From UBA9647 sp049522195 (lineage in GTDB: Bacteria; Bacteroidota; Ignavibacteria; UBA10030), in NCBI GenBank assembly GCA_049522195.1, contig JBEKOB010000019.1, positions 1 to 58,471 of the forward strand: 58,471 bases of DNA, read 5' to 3'. Positions 33,172 through 41,931 of the stretch are shown in pieces. The stretch's first letter is position 1, and each line of letters starts with the position of its first letter. The notes beneath the pieces were generated by a model. It was not told where the DNA came from and did no database searches. It was given only the letters and a program-made list of their open reading frames with translations. A program made the translations under genes and the position numbers.

Positions 33172-34170
33172 ATGAAGACATACAAAGATGCGGGTGTCGA
33201 TATCGAAGCAGGTGAAGAACTTGTGCGACGCATCAAGCGCCGGGTTCGCTCCACCTTCACACCTAATGTCCTGACGGACATTGGAGCTTTCGGCGCATTC
33301 TATCGGGCGGACTTCAGGGGAATCCGAAGACCTGTTCTCGTCACCAGCGTTGATGGAGTGGGAACGAAACTGAAGATTGCTTTCGCAATGAATCGTCACG
33401 ACACTGTAGGGCAGGACCTCGTGAACCACTGTGTTAACGATATCCTCGTCTGCGGCGCAAAACCCCTTTATTTTCTCGACTACTTCGCAACAGGGAAGCT
33501 TTTCCCGGCTGTGGCAGCACAGGTTATCGAAGGATTTGTCACCGCGTGCCGGCAGAATGGATGTTCTCTCGTCGGCGGCGAAACAGCCGAAATGCCCGGT
33601 TTCTATAACGAAGATGAGTATGATCTCGCAGGTACCATCGTTGGCGTCGTCGATGAGAAACGGGTGATCCGCGGTCAGCGGATCAGGAAGGGGGACATTC
33701 TCCTGGCTTTACCGTCGACAGGCCTGCACACAAACGGCTACTCGCTTGCGCGGTCGGTGCTGCTCGAACGATTTCAGCTCGACCAGTACTTCGAAGAGCT
33801 TCGAGGCATCCTTGGCGATAGCTTGCTGACGGTTCATCGTTCCTACTACAAGGCGGTCTATCCGCTTCTTCCAAAGTTTGAAATCAAAGGGATGTCCCAT
33901 ATTACCGGCGGCGGACTCGAGGGGAATACAATGAGAATTATTCCCAAAGGATTAAAGCTCTTTGTTGACTGGAATGCCTGGGAACGCCCCTGGATTTTCA
34001 AATTGATACAGAAGACAGGCAATGTGCCTGAAGAAGATATGCGGAGGACATTCAACCTTGGTGTTGGTCTGGTCTTGATCGTTTCTCGGGGAGAGGTAGA
34101 TGGCATTCAGGCCGCCCTGCGCCGGAAGCGGGAACGGTCGTTTGTGGTTGGAGAGATCGTGCGGGCATAG
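33172..34170 (+). CDS. purM: Phosphoribosylformylglycinamidine cyclo-ligase
   Basis: PurM closes the imidazole ring to form aminoimidazole ribonucleotide, the fifth step of purine synthesis. The 332-residue protein begins MKTYKDAGVDIEAGEELV, with PVLVTSVDGVGTKLKIAF, VNHCVNDILVCGAKPLYFLDY, GCSLVGGETAEMPGFY, LPSTGLHTNGYSLAR and HITGGGLEGNTMRI, all AIR-synthase signatures. Length is a little under the usual 340-350. The rest of the purine genes are not in the window. Confidence 0.98.
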   Translation: MKTYKDAGVDIEAGEELVRRIKRRVRSTFTPNVLTDIGAFGAFYRADFRGIRRPVLVTSVDGVGTKLKIAFAMNRHDTVGQDLVNHCVNDILVCGAKPLYFLDYFATGKLFPAVAAQVIEGFVTACRQNGCSLVGGETAEMPGFYNEDEYDLAGTIVGVVDEKRVIRGQRIRKGDILLALPSTGLHTNGYSLARSVLLERFQLDQYFEELRGILGDSLLTVHRSYYKAVYPLLPKFEIKGMSHITGGGLEGNTMRIIPKGLKLFVDWNAWERPWIFKLIQKTGNVPEEDMRRTFNLGVGLVLIVSRGEVDGIQAALRRKRERSFVVGEIVRA

Positions 34171-34209
34171 TGGGCGATCGTTGCACAGGTTTGGATTGAA
34201 GGAAAGTCT

Positions 34210-34683
34210 ATGCGAACGGAATTTTCTGTCATTCAAATCATTCAATTGATCCTAGCCCCCGCGGTCATGATCAATGCATGCGGCTTGTTGCTGCTGGCAA
34301 CGAGCAACAAATACTCCAGCGTCTTGAACCGGATCCGGCTGTTGAACGAAGAGAAAAGGAAGCTGTTCAAGAAAGCGGGAGAGAAAAATTTTGAAGAGAC
34401 GCAGCGCCTCGAGAGCCTTTCGCGCCAGCTGGGACATCTGATACAGAGAGCAATGCTCGTGCGTAATGCCGTCATGTGCTACACCGGGGCCATCGCGCTT
34501 TTTATCCTGACATCGTTGCTGATCGGCTTCGGCTTTCTCATCAAGGGGTTTGAGTCCGACTCAGCGGTTATGATCGCGTTTCTGGTGGGAATGATGGCAA
34601 TTCTCGCCGGCGTTATATTCTCTTTCCTCGATGCAAAACGGGGATACGAGATCGTGCGGTTCGATGTGCTCGTCGATGAATGA
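34210..34683 (+). CDS. DUF2721-family membrane protein
   Basis: A 157-residue protein with an N-terminal span (IIQLILAPAVMINACGLLLLA), a charged cytoplasmic-type helix (SSVLNRIRLLNEEKRKLFKK) with predicted coiled coil, and two further spans (NAVMCYTGAIALFILTSLLI and MIAFLVGMMAILAGVIFSFL). The arrangement and the SNRxSSVLNRIR-like motif fit DUF2721, whose function is unknown. Its stop overlaps the next gene's start by 4 bp (ATGA at 34680-34683). Confidence 0.85.
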   Translation: MRTEFSVIQIIQLILAPAVMINACGLLLLATSNKYSSVLNRIRLLNEEKRKLFKKAGEKNFEETQRLESLSRQLGHLIQRAMLVRNAVMCYTGAIALFILTSLLIGFGFLIKGFESDSAVMIAFLVGMMAILAGVIFSFLDAKRGYEIVRFDVLVDE

Positions 34684-35309
34684 GGCAGGAGATGGTTAAG
34701 ATCCAGGTTGAGGATGGACTGTACCTGAAGAGCGTCGAGTTGAAAGACTCGGAGGATTTGCTCCCTCTTGTCGATGGCAACAGGGCGTACCTCCGTGAGT
34801 GGCTCCCGTGGCTTGACATGACGCGCTCGATCGATGAAATGATTTCGTTCATCGACGCGGCCGTCCGCCAACAGGCAGCAGGACTCGGCTTCCAGGCCGG
34901 CATTTGGTATCAGAACCAGATCATCGGCGTCATCGGGTATCATCATCTGGAGTGGGCAAATCATTCGACGTGCATTGGATACTGGCTCGCCGAACAGTTT
35001 CAGCGGCGCGGAATTATGACAAAGGCATGCCGCACACTTGTGGATTTTGCATTTGATGACTGGCACCTGAACCGGATCGAAATCCGCTGTGCCGTGGGAA
35101 ACTTGAAAAGCAGGGCGATTCCCGAGCGACTTGGATTCAAATCGGAAGGGATCCTGCGCGAGGCGGAATGGCTTTATGATCACTATGTCGACCACGTCGT
35201 CTACGGCATGCTTGCGGAGGAATGGCTCGCTGCCCGAAGTTCGAAAGACGCCCCGCAATCGACGGGGTCCATTCAATCAGCACTCGGAACAACGCATTCA
35301 TCGTCGTGA
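34680..35309 (+). CDS. GNAT-family acetyltransferase, RimJ/RimL type
   Basis: A 209-residue acetyltransferase of the ribosomal-protein N-acetyltransferase type. It contains VELKDSEDLLPLVDGNRAYL, REWLPWLDMTRSIDEMISFI, IIGVIGYHHLEW, TCIGYWLAEQFQRRGIMTKA (acetyl-CoA loop), NRIEIRCAVGNLKSRAIPER and LGFKSEGILREAEWLYDHYV, all in RimL order. The substrate could be a ribosomal protein N-terminus or an unrelated amine. It is coupled to DUF2721 by an ATGA overlap, and its TGA is overlapped by a GTG codon of the downstream kinase frame. Confidence 0.9.
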   Translation: MRQEMVKIQVEDGLYLKSVELKDSEDLLPLVDGNRAYLREWLPWLDMTRSIDEMISFIDAAVRQQAAGLGFQAGIWYQNQIIGVIGYHHLEWANHSTCIGYWLAEQFQRRGIMTKACRTLVDFAFDDWHLNRIEIRCAVGNLKSRAIPERLGFKSEGILREAEWLYDHYVDHVVYGMLAEEWLAARSSKDAPQSTGSIQSALGTTHSSS

Positions 35310-35329
35310 AGTCATTCGTTATCAACCCT

Positions 35330-37129
35330 ATGTCACCTGAATGGCACGCTCCTGATAATCTCGATTTCCTCACACCGGAGGAAATGCGAGCGCGTTTGAT
35401 GGAGGCTCAGGAATTCAGCACCCGCGTCAACACCCTCACTGAGTTGTCACTCAAGGTGGATGCAGCCCGGTCCCGGGAAGAAATAGTCCGCATCCTGAAA
35501 GAGAATCTCCGGCGGCTCATCGATGGGGAGTGTGCGTTCATCGGTCTGCTCAGCCACAACAAGACGCATTACGTCATCAGCACACTTTCACCGCTGATGG
35601 ATGCAATCGAGCTCGACCACAAACACTTCTCGGTCGATGTCGGCATGCCTGGATGGTCGATACGGAACAAAGCCGGCATCATGGTCGATATCGATTCCGC
35701 TCCCGCATTTCACCCTACACTTGAAGGAGCACTCAAGGATCTCGGTATCCGCTCGCTGATCATCGTGCCGGTGCACACACACGAAGAGATGGTTGGAGCA
35801 CTCGTGTTTGGATCGTCAAAGCCGAATGCATATGTCGACCCCGACCTCTGGCTTGCAAGGCTTCTGAGCCTGCAGATGGCCATCGCTCTACGGCACACGT
35901 CCTTGCTCGAGCGCGCACAGAAACGGGTGGCTCAGATCGGTTTGGTGAACCAGGTCGGCCGAAAGCTGACCTCCACGCTCAATATCGACGAGCTGTTGAC
36001 CTCCGCATCGGAATCCATCCAGAAAGATTTCCAGTACTTCGATGTGACAATCTTCCTGATCAACCGGGAGGAGCAGGAACTCGTGCTGGCAGCCCATTCA
36101 GGCAACTTCATCGATTTTCTCCCCCACGGGTACCGGCAGAAGGTCGGATTGGGAATCGTTGGCTGGGTTGCGGAGCACGGACAATCCGTCCTTGCCAACG
36201 ATGTCAGCCTTGATACACGGTTCCTCTCCCACCAATATCACAACACGAACTCGGAGCTCGCCCTTCCGATCATCTCGGATGACGAGCTCGTGGGAGTCCT
36301 CAACGTCGAGGATACCAAGCTTTACGCGTTTGACGAAACGGATGTGCTCGTTCTTGAAACCCTCTGCGACCAGATAGGGAGTGCCGTCAGGAACGCACGC
36401 CTGTTTGAAGAAATAAAGCGAACGAACGAGCGGTTAGTGGAGCTGGATCGACTGAAAACGGACTTTGTCGGGATCGTCTCGCACGATTTTCGCACGCCGC
36501 TCTCGACGATCATGTTGGCGGCCAAGTCGCTCCTCCGCAAAGAGGTCAGCGCAGACCGCCTGCGCGAGTACCTGAATATCATTGTTGATCAGGCGGGACG
36601 GCTCAGCTTGCTGGCGGAGGATACGCTTTCGATTGCAAAGATCGAGTCAGGGCAACTCAATTATCAGTTCAAGATCGTCAATGTCGAGACGATCATCCAG
36701 GAAGCGGTGTCGATGGTCAAGATCACGACGCGACACACTTTCGGCTCATCAATCGATATGAATTGCGCATATGTGCGCGGTGACCAGAATAAACTGCGCC
36801 AGGTACTTCAGAACCTCATCTCCAATGCAGTGAAGTACTCCCCGGGGGGCGGCCGCTTAAGCGTCAGCGTAGTTCCGAGTGCAGAACAGGCAGACGAGAT
36901 TACCTTCTCCGTCAGCGACGAAGGGCTCGGCGTACCGCCGGAGTACCTCGGCAGACTGTTTCAAAAGTATGCACGTGTGGACACGGGTGAAGCGGGAAAG
37001 ATCAAAGGAACCGGACTTGGCCTGTGGATCTGCCGCGAGATTATCAAGGCGCACGGCGGGAAGATCTGGGTTGAAAGTGAAGTAGGGAAGGGAAGCAACT
37101 TCCGGTTCACACTGAAGCGCGGCACCTGA
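35330..37129 (+). CDS. GAF-domain sensor histidine kinase
   Basis: From the ATG at 35330 the product is 599 residues with no signal or spans, so it is a soluble sensor. Two GAF domains occupy about 30-185 and 200-345 (with LGIVGWVAEHGQSVLANDVS in the second). The HisKA domain has the H-box SHDFRTPL with phosphoacceptor His385, followed by an HATPase domain: N-box NLISNAVKYSPGGG (Asn499), G1 DEGLGVPPEYL, G2 GTGLGLWICREI. No response regulator is adjacent. An alternative GTG start at 35306 overlaps the upstream stop (GTGA); neither start has a clear ribosome site. A strong terminator follows. Confidence 0.92.
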   Translation: MSPEWHAPDNLDFLTPEEMRARLMEAQEFSTRVNTLTELSLKVDAARSREEIVRILKENLRRLIDGECAFIGLLSHNKTHYVISTLSPLMDAIELDHKHFSVDVGMPGWSIRNKAGIMVDIDSAPAFHPTLEGALKDLGIRSLIIVPVHTHEEMVGALVFGSSKPNAYVDPDLWLARLLSLQMAIALRHTSLLERAQKRVAQIGLVNQVGRKLTSTLNIDELLTSASESIQKDFQYFDVTIFLINREEQELVLAAHSGNFIDFLPHGYRQKVGLGIVGWVAEHGQSVLANDVSLDTRFLSHQYHNTNSELALPIISDDELVGVLNVEDTKLYAFDETDVLVLETLCDQIGSAVRNARLFEEIKRTNERLVELDRLKTDFVGIVSHDFRTPLSTIMLAAKSLLRKEVSADRLREYLNIIVDQAGRLSLLAEDTLSIAKIESGQLNYQFKIVNVETIIQEAVSMVKITTRHTFGSSIDMNCAYVRGDQNKLRQVLQNLISNAVKYSPGGGRLSVSVVPSAEQADEITFSVSDEGLGVPPEYLGRLFQKYARVDTGEAGKIKGTGLGLWICREIIKAHGGKIWVESEVGKGSNFRFTLKRGT

Positions 37130-37175
37130 GTTGAAGTGGTTCTTTGCAGGCTCGTGACACCATGAGCAGAAAAAC

Positions 37176-37217
37176 AAAACCTCCGGAGATTCGTCTGCCG
37201 GAGGTTTTTTCTTTTTT
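37176..37217. terminator. Bidirectional rho-independent terminator
   Basis: AAAACCTCCGG (37176-37186) and CCGGAGGTTTTTT (37198-37210), then more T to 37216. The flanking A and T runs suit termination of the kinase gene (+) and of the M16 operon (-), which converge here. Confidence 0.9.
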
Positions 37218-37268
37218 ATGCTACTTTTGCGAGGTTCTCGAATTCCTGATCACGAGAGTTCGGCGTTC

Positions 37269-39398
37269 TTACTTCTTGAAGGTGTCGTCCTTGACGCCGG
37301 CGTTCACTTGTATGCTCTCGATCGTCATTTCCGAGATCTTCTTTCCTTCGCTTGTCCCAAGAGTCTTAAACGGGAACTGGATGCCGTTCACTGCCCGGTA
37401 GTCCGTATAGGTTTCCTCAACCATCGTCGGTCCGGATGGTCCCGATCCACGCGCGGTTTTCTTCAAAACGATTCCGGTCTTCGAATCGACGAAGAAGCGC
37501 ATCGGATAGTTGGTGGGTATGTACCGCACGAGAATGACATCAGCCGGTTTCCCGTCCACCACTTCGTCTTTGAGATACTGGACCACGTAGTCGGGTTTCT
37601 CATAATTCTGGAGGACGTAGTGGACGTCGCTGATGGCCTCCTTCTGGAATTCCTCGCGTTGTGACCCGGGAAGATCCCGCGTCCCCGTTGGCCCTTTCAT
37701 CCAGGCGTTCAAGCCGTCGAACACCATCGTCATCTCACCCATCGGTGTCTTGAGTTGTGCCGCCAGCTTGTTTGGACGGACAATCTGCATCTCCACCTCC
37801 ATCGTGAACTCGCCCATCTGGGTCACCTGAGTCTGTTTCCCCTTGACGACGAGATCTTTGATACCAAGAAGTGTAGGTCCTCCCATTGCAGCGAGTGATT
37901 TCTTCAGTATTTCCTTCGCCTTGGCCATCGTCTCGGGTGTCGGATCCGGAATCCTCTCAGGCGGAGGCGGGATGGTGATGTCGATCGCGTTCACGCTGCC
38001 GAGTGAGCCCAGCGGCTGATCAAAGTCGGAATCCTTACCAACGACGAGAAGCGCGAGTGATTCAGGCTTCCACCGGTTGCGGACGGCGTTGTTGACGCTC
38101 TCTTTTGTGGCATCCTGTATGTCCTTCTGCTGTTTCTGAATGAAGTCTTTCGGATAGCCGTAGTACTCCAGCGCCATGAGCTCGTTGATGATCTTTCCCT
38201 TGGTGTCATAGCGGAAGACGAATGAGTTGAGGTACGAATCCTTGGCATACTTCAGCTCGTCGTCGGTGATGCCGTTCTTGATGAAGTTGTCCAGCTCAGT
38301 TTCAATCGAGCGAACCATCTTCACCGTCGAGCCTGATTTAGTCGAGCCGCCGAGTTGGAAGGCGCCCGGATAATCGTAGCTCTCTCCCCAGGAGCTGTAC
38401 ACGGAGTAGGCCAGTCCTTGCTCTGATCGAACCTTTTTGAAAAGCCGTGAGGCAGCAGCGCCGCCAAACGCCTGATCGGCAACGTTGAGCGGACCGCTGT
38501 CGGGATCATTCAACTTTCCTCCCAGATGGCCGATAAAAATGTTCGATTGGTTGACATCATCCTTCTTGATAAAGTTGACGGTCTTCTTGTCGGCGAGCCG
38601 CGGCTCCGGCACAGTGGGGAATGTCACTTCTTTGTGTTCCCAGGAGCCGAACAGGCCTTCGATTTTCGATTTCATGTCGGGCGAGCTGAAGTCTCCCCAG
38701 ACCGCAATCATCATGTTGTTCGGAACGAAGTACTTCTTGTGGAACTCGATCATATCCTGCTTCGTGATGTTCTCGATGGTCGCGTATTCGGCAATGCGCG
38801 CATACGGATGATTGGCCCCGTAGATGAGCTTTTGGAATTCACGGGCGGCAATTGCTCCAACCTGATCGTTGCGGCGGGAGATTGACGAGCGGGCGGCCAC
38901 CTTGGCGAGCTCAATCTTGTCATCCCGGAACGCAGGATTCTTGAGGAGGTCAGCGAGGATGTTGAGCCCCATGCCGACATCCTCTTTCAGGACAGACATC
39001 CGACCACCGCCCGACGTTGTTCCGATATAGGTCTCGACCGAAGCTCCGACTTTTTCGAGCATCTCATCGAGCTCGTCGCCAGTTTTGGTGGTCGTGCCTC
39101 CGGTCCGCATAACTTGTCCTGTCACGGATGCGAGGCCAATCTTGTCCGCCGGTTCGTACCGTGAACCGGTCCGAACCAGTGCTGCTGCCTCGATGAGAGG
39201 GAGGGTATGGTCTTCCAGAAGAAAAACAGTCATGCCGTTGGCGAGCTGGAAGCGAAGAGGCTCCGGAATCTGCACCTGGCGTAACGGGGGGTACTTGAGG
39301 TTCTTATAATGCTGCGGCTTTGTGCTCGTCTGCGCGGAGCCAATGAGCACGAACCCGATCGTAAGAACAAAAATGGCGAACGTTCGAGAGGTTTTCAT
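37269..39398 (-). CDS. M16-family protein lacking the zinc motif, with fused C-terminal domain
   Basis: A 709-residue secreted protein (signal MKTSRTFAIFVLTIGFVLIG). Residues about 45-480 are two M16 (pitrilysin-like) domains: FQLANGMTVFLLEDHTLPLI, FHKKYFVPNNMMIAVWGDFS, and the C-terminal half with GGAAASRLFKKVRSEQGLAYS. The position of the catalytic HxxEH reads ASVTGQVMRTGG, so it is the non-catalytic subunit. About 210 extra residues (520-709: ALGGPTLLGIKDLVVKGKQT, VEMQIVRPNKLAAQLKT) resemble an outer-membrane lipoprotein-carrier (LolA-like) beta fold. It lies 2 bp after the active M16 gene; GGAGCAATGACC precedes the start chosen. Confidence 0.88.
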   Translation of the reverse strand: MKTSRTFAIFVLTIGFVLIGSAQTSTKPQHYKNLKYPPLRQVQIPEPLRFQLANGMTVFLLEDHTLPLIEAAALVRTGSRYEPADKIGLASVTGQVMRTGGTTTKTGDELDEMLEKVGASVETYIGTTSGGGRMSVLKEDVGMGLNILADLLKNPAFRDDKIELAKVAARSSISRRNDQVGAIAAREFQKLIYGANHPYARIAEYATIENITKQDMIEFHKKYFVPNNMMIAVWGDFSSPDMKSKIEGLFGSWEHKEVTFPTVPEPRLADKKTVNFIKKDDVNQSNIFIGHLGGKLNDPDSGPLNVADQAFGGAAASRLFKKVRSEQGLAYSVYSSWGESYDYPGAFQLGGSTKSGSTVKMVRSIETELDNFIKNGITDDELKYAKDSYLNSFVFRYDTKGKIINELMALEYYGYPKDFIQKQQKDIQDATKESVNNAVRNRWKPESLALLVVGKDSDFDQPLGSLGSVNAIDITIPPPPERIPDPTPETMAKAKEILKKSLAAMGGPTLLGIKDLVVKGKQTQVTQMGEFTMEVEMQIVRPNKLAAQLKTPMGEMTMVFDGLNAWMKGPTGTRDLPGSQREEFQKEAISDVHYVLQNYEKPDYVVQYLKDEVVDGKPADVILVRYIPTNYPMRFFVDSKTGIVLKKTARGSGPSGPTMVEETYTDYRAVNGIQFPFKTLGTSEGKKISEMTIESIQVNAGVKDDTFKK

Positions 39399-39400
39399 GG

Positions 39401-40903
39401 TCATTGCTCCTTATTCAGCGGCTCGATGGTGCCGATGGTGCGATTCGAATTCACGAATACCTTGTTAGCGACGCGCTTGATGTCGGCTATGGTCACCGCG
39501 TTGATTTCATCGAGCTGCTTGAAGAGCTTTCGCCAGTCGCCGGTGATCACCTGGTAGAACGTCAGCTGACCGGCCATCCCTGCGTTGTCTGCCAGCGACC
39601 TGATAAGGTTTGCCCGTGCGCGTGTCTTCACTGCCTGAAGCTCATCGTCGGTCACCGATTCCTTTTTGAGCTTCTCAATTTCGTCATTGATGGCGGCCAG
39701 ACATTCTTCGTTCGTCTTCCCTTGAGCGGGGAAGGCGTAGAACGCAAACAGGTTGGGATATTTCTGTCCGGGGAAACCGGAGAATCCTGCGGCCTGGATC
39801 GCAAGTTTCTTGTCTCGGACAAGCGATTTATAGAGTCTTGATGTGCGCCCTGAGCTCATGACATCCTCGATAGCATCAAAGACGGCGGCGTCAGGGTCGC
39901 GTGCCGATCCTTTCTTGTAACCCAGAAGGAGAAGGCGCTGGGATTCCTCGCGCAGCGTCACTGATCGTTCGCTCTGTTGTTCGGGTTCCACTGTGCGGAC
40001 ATCGGGAGGCGGTGTCCCCGCCGGAAGTCTGCCAAAGTACAGTTCGGCCAGACGGATGGTTTCTTTCGGATCGACATCGCCGACAATGGCGATGACCATG
40101 TTGGAGGGAATGTAGTACTTTTTGAAAAATGCGATCGCCTCGTCACGCGTAATGCCCTGGAGGTCCGACATATGGCCGATGACAGGCTCCTTGTAGGGGT
40201 GTGACTTGTAGGCCACTGCCAGGAATTCCTCGACGAGTTTCCCGATCGGATTGCTTTCCGTCCGCATCCTACGCTCTTCCATCACGACATCTTTCTCTTT
40301 GTAGAAGTCACGGATGACCGGATCGAAGAACCGCGATGACTCGAGTGTGAACCAGAGCTCGAGTTTGTTGGAGGGCAGGCTGAAATAGTACTGTGTCGCG
40401 TCGGCGCCTGTCCCCGCGTTCAGCCCGACACCTCCTTGCTGCTCAATGATTTTGTCGAATTCACCGTTTTCGACAAGATTCGATGCTGACTCCTGTGATT
40501 GTTCGAATGCCGCCCGGAGTTCTTTGAGCTTTGTTGAGTCCGCTCCAGCTCCCTTCCTGATCTCTGCTCTCCATGCCGTCCACGCTTTGTCCAAAGCCTC
40601 GAGGGCGGGTTTTTCCTTCTTGTAGTCTTTTGTCCCGAGGTCGGACGTCCCTTTGAACGCGAGATGCTCAAAAATGTGAGCAAGACCCGTGATGCCGCGG
40701 CTCTCGTTGACTGCCCCGACGTTGACATAGGTGTGGAATGAAACGACAGGGGCGTCGTGCCGGGGCAGGATGAGGAACTTCAGCCCGTTTTTCAGCGTGT
40801 GCTCGACGACCTGGTTCTGGACAGCCTTAAAGCCATCCTGTGTGAAGAGCAACGATGGAGCGAGGGCACAAGCAAGCAGAAACAGAGCGTATCGTCTACG
40901 CAT
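39401..40903 (-). CDS. M16-family zinc peptidase (catalytic subunit)
   Basis: A 500-residue secreted peptidase (signal about 1-21). The inverted zinc motif HIFEH (His76, Glu79, His80) is intact in ESRGITGLAHIFEHLAFKGT, and the downstream helix NLVENGEFDKIIEQQGGVGLN contains a candidate third ligand after an insert of about 50 charged residues. The second domain has the usual YIPSNMVIAIVGDVDPKE. It pairs with the inactive M16 protein encoded next, as in two-subunit M16B proteases. GGGGAG lies upstream of the ATG at 40903, which itself sits inside a 12-bp palindrome (40897-40908). Confidence 0.94.
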   Translation of the reverse strand: MRRRYALFLLACALAPSLLFTQDGFKAVQNQVVEHTLKNGLKFLILPRHDAPVVSFHTYVNVGAVNESRGITGLAHIFEHLAFKGTSDLGTKDYKKEKPALEALDKAWTAWRAEIRKGAGADSTKLKELRAAFEQSQESASNLVENGEFDKIIEQQGGVGLNAGTGADATQYYFSLPSNKLELWFTLESSRFFDPVIRDFYKEKDVVMEERRMRTESNPIGKLVEEFLAVAYKSHPYKEPVIGHMSDLQGITRDEAIAFFKKYYIPSNMVIAIVGDVDPKETIRLAELYFGRLPAGTPPPDVRTVEPEQQSERSVTLREESQRLLLLGYKKGSARDPDAAVFDAIEDVMSSGRTSRLYKSLVRDKKLAIQAAGFSGFPGQKYPNLFAFYAFPAQGKTNEECLAAINDEIEKLKKESVTDDELQAVKTRARANLIRSLADNAGMAGQLTFYQVITGDWRKLFKQLDEINAVTIADIKRVANKVFVNSNRTIGTIEPLNKEQ

Positions 40904-40930
40904 GCGTAGTACTCCCCAAATGGATGATGA

Positions 40931-41272
40931 TTACTTCGGTTGTTTGGCTTTGCGATGTTCGAGGTCGTTGTGGACCTTCGTCTGGAACTGACTGAAGATT
41001 TCCTGTGACTGTGCGAGGGCTTTCAGCCGATCGGAGAATTCTTCTTTTGTCAACCCGTTTCTTGACAGAATGGATTGCACTTCCTTCTGGTATGCGGCTG
41101 AATCGAGTGTCGGCCGGGGAGACTTGAGATCCTCGCTCAGCATCAACAATTCAGCGCTCACGGGGACAAGTTTTTCATCTGCAGGGGTGAGGTCGTGCTG
41201 CTGTTGGGAGCAACCGAGCTGCACCACGAGAAGCGTGATCGAGAAAAGCAGGCGAGAATTCATGGGATGCAT
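40931..41272 (-). CDS. Small lipoprotein, hypothetical
   Basis: A 113-residue protein with a lipoprotein signal (MHPMNSRLLFSITLLVVQLGC, lipobox QLGC) and a helical, charged mature part (LSEDLKSPRPTLDSAAYQKE, NGLTKEEFSDRLKALAQSQE). No known domain; the helical profile resembles DUF4296-type small lipoproteins of Bacteroidota, but that is only a guess. It starts the minus-strand unit with the two M16 genes (27-bp gap). Its promoter (41279-41309) leaves almost no leader, so it might be a near-leaderless mRNA or start at the ATG at 41263. Confidence 0.75.
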   Translation of the reverse strand: MHPMNSRLLFSITLLVVQLGCSQQQHDLTPADEKLVPVSAELLMLSEDLKSPRPTLDSAAYQKEVQSILSRNGLTKEEFSDRLKALAQSQEIFSQFQTKVHNDLEHRKAKQPK

Positions 41273-41278
41273 TGGCAC

Positions 41279-41309
41279 CTAAAGTAGCAAATCGAACTGA
41301 AGGATGCAA
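41279..41309 (-). promoter_or_regulatory. Promoter of lipoprotein-M16 unit
   Basis: On the minus strand TTG (41309-41307), 20 bp, TACTTTAG (41286-41279). The -7 box ends only 6 bp before the first ATG at 41272. It is back to back with the promoter at 41322-41351. Confidence 0.5.
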
Positions 41310-41321
41310 GGCGCTGCCATC

Positions 41322-41351
41322 TTGCAATCAGATGGGGCATGACGTATATTG
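41322..41351 (+). promoter_or_regulatory. Promoter of the unknown gene at 41429
   Basis: TTG (41322-41324), 20 bp, TATATTG (41345-41351), 77 bp upstream of the start codon. It is divergent from the lipoprotein-M16 promoter. Confidence 0.5.
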
Positions 41352-41428
41352 CAGAGGCTTCACCAGAGCACGACGTTCGAATCCCGAAGCGTATCTGATC
41401 ATTGGACTAATTACTCCCAGGGGGATCT

Positions 41429-41884
41429 ATGACTGAAGCATCGAAAACCATCCTCGTTAACACGGTCAAAGAGTGGCAAAAATTCGCGACCGAACGCGAC
41501 AAGTTCTCGGCAATTGCGCACGAAGTGGCTGACCTCGCCCGCAAATGTGTCTTCGAAAGCATCGCCTTTCTGAAAACGCAGAATATTGAAGCGGAGGCTG
41601 AATCGCCCGAGACCATGACGATCATGAAGACGGCGGTCCATGTCGATCCGCTCATCGAAGCAAACTTCCCGAATGTCAAAGCCAGCGTCATGATGAAATG
41701 CGCCGGAGCAGCGCGCCAGATCGTTATCAACCCGAACATGACGGTCTCTGCCGGCGGCACTCCGGTCGCCTATGAAGCGTTGAAGAAGGGAATACCAGCC
41801 TCGTTCGAAGCGAACGCCGCGGACTTTGTGCGGGATGCGTTCCTGTTCATTGCCAGAACCGGTGGAAAAGAACAGGCCACCTAA
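41429..41884 (+). CDS. Hypothetical protein, alpha/beta, unknown family
   Basis: A 151-residue soluble protein with no signal peptide. The N-terminal half is helical (NTVKEWQKFATERDKFSAIA, HEVADLARKCVFESIAFLKT); the C-terminal half alternates short strands and helices (ASVMMKCAGAARQIVINPNM, TPVAYEALKKGIPASFEANA). Two Cys and several Met stand out but form no known metal motif. A GGGGG ribosome site precedes the ATG. I do not recognise the family. It has its own promoter and is followed by a heptamer repeat array. Confidence 0.7.
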   Translation: MTEASKTILVNTVKEWQKFATERDKFSAIAHEVADLARKCVFESIAFLKTQNIEAEAESPETMTIMKTAVHVDPLIEANFPNVKASVMMKCAGAARQIVINPNMTVSAGGTPVAYEALKKGIPASFEANAADFVRDAFLFIARTGGKEQAT

Positions 41885-41885
41885 G

Positions 41886-41920
41886 AATTGTCGATTGTCG
41901 ATTTCCGATTGTCGATTGAA
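41886..41920. repeat. Heptameric degenerate tandem repeat, array C
   Basis: Five phased 7-bp units: AATTGTC, GATTGTC, GATTTCC, GATTGTC, GATTGAA. It lies between the unknown gene and the S23 gene. Its segment GATTGTCGATTG (41907-41918) is the exact reverse complement of 42347-42358, on the far side of the S23 gene. Confidence 0.7.
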
Positions 41921-41931
41921 AGATAAGAAGA

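Noticed and set aside
41360..41400. tRNA-like GTTCGAATCCCG segment
   Set aside because: The loop sequence resembles a T-arm, but the flanking 5-bp stem does not pair and no acceptor or anticodon stem can be formed around it.
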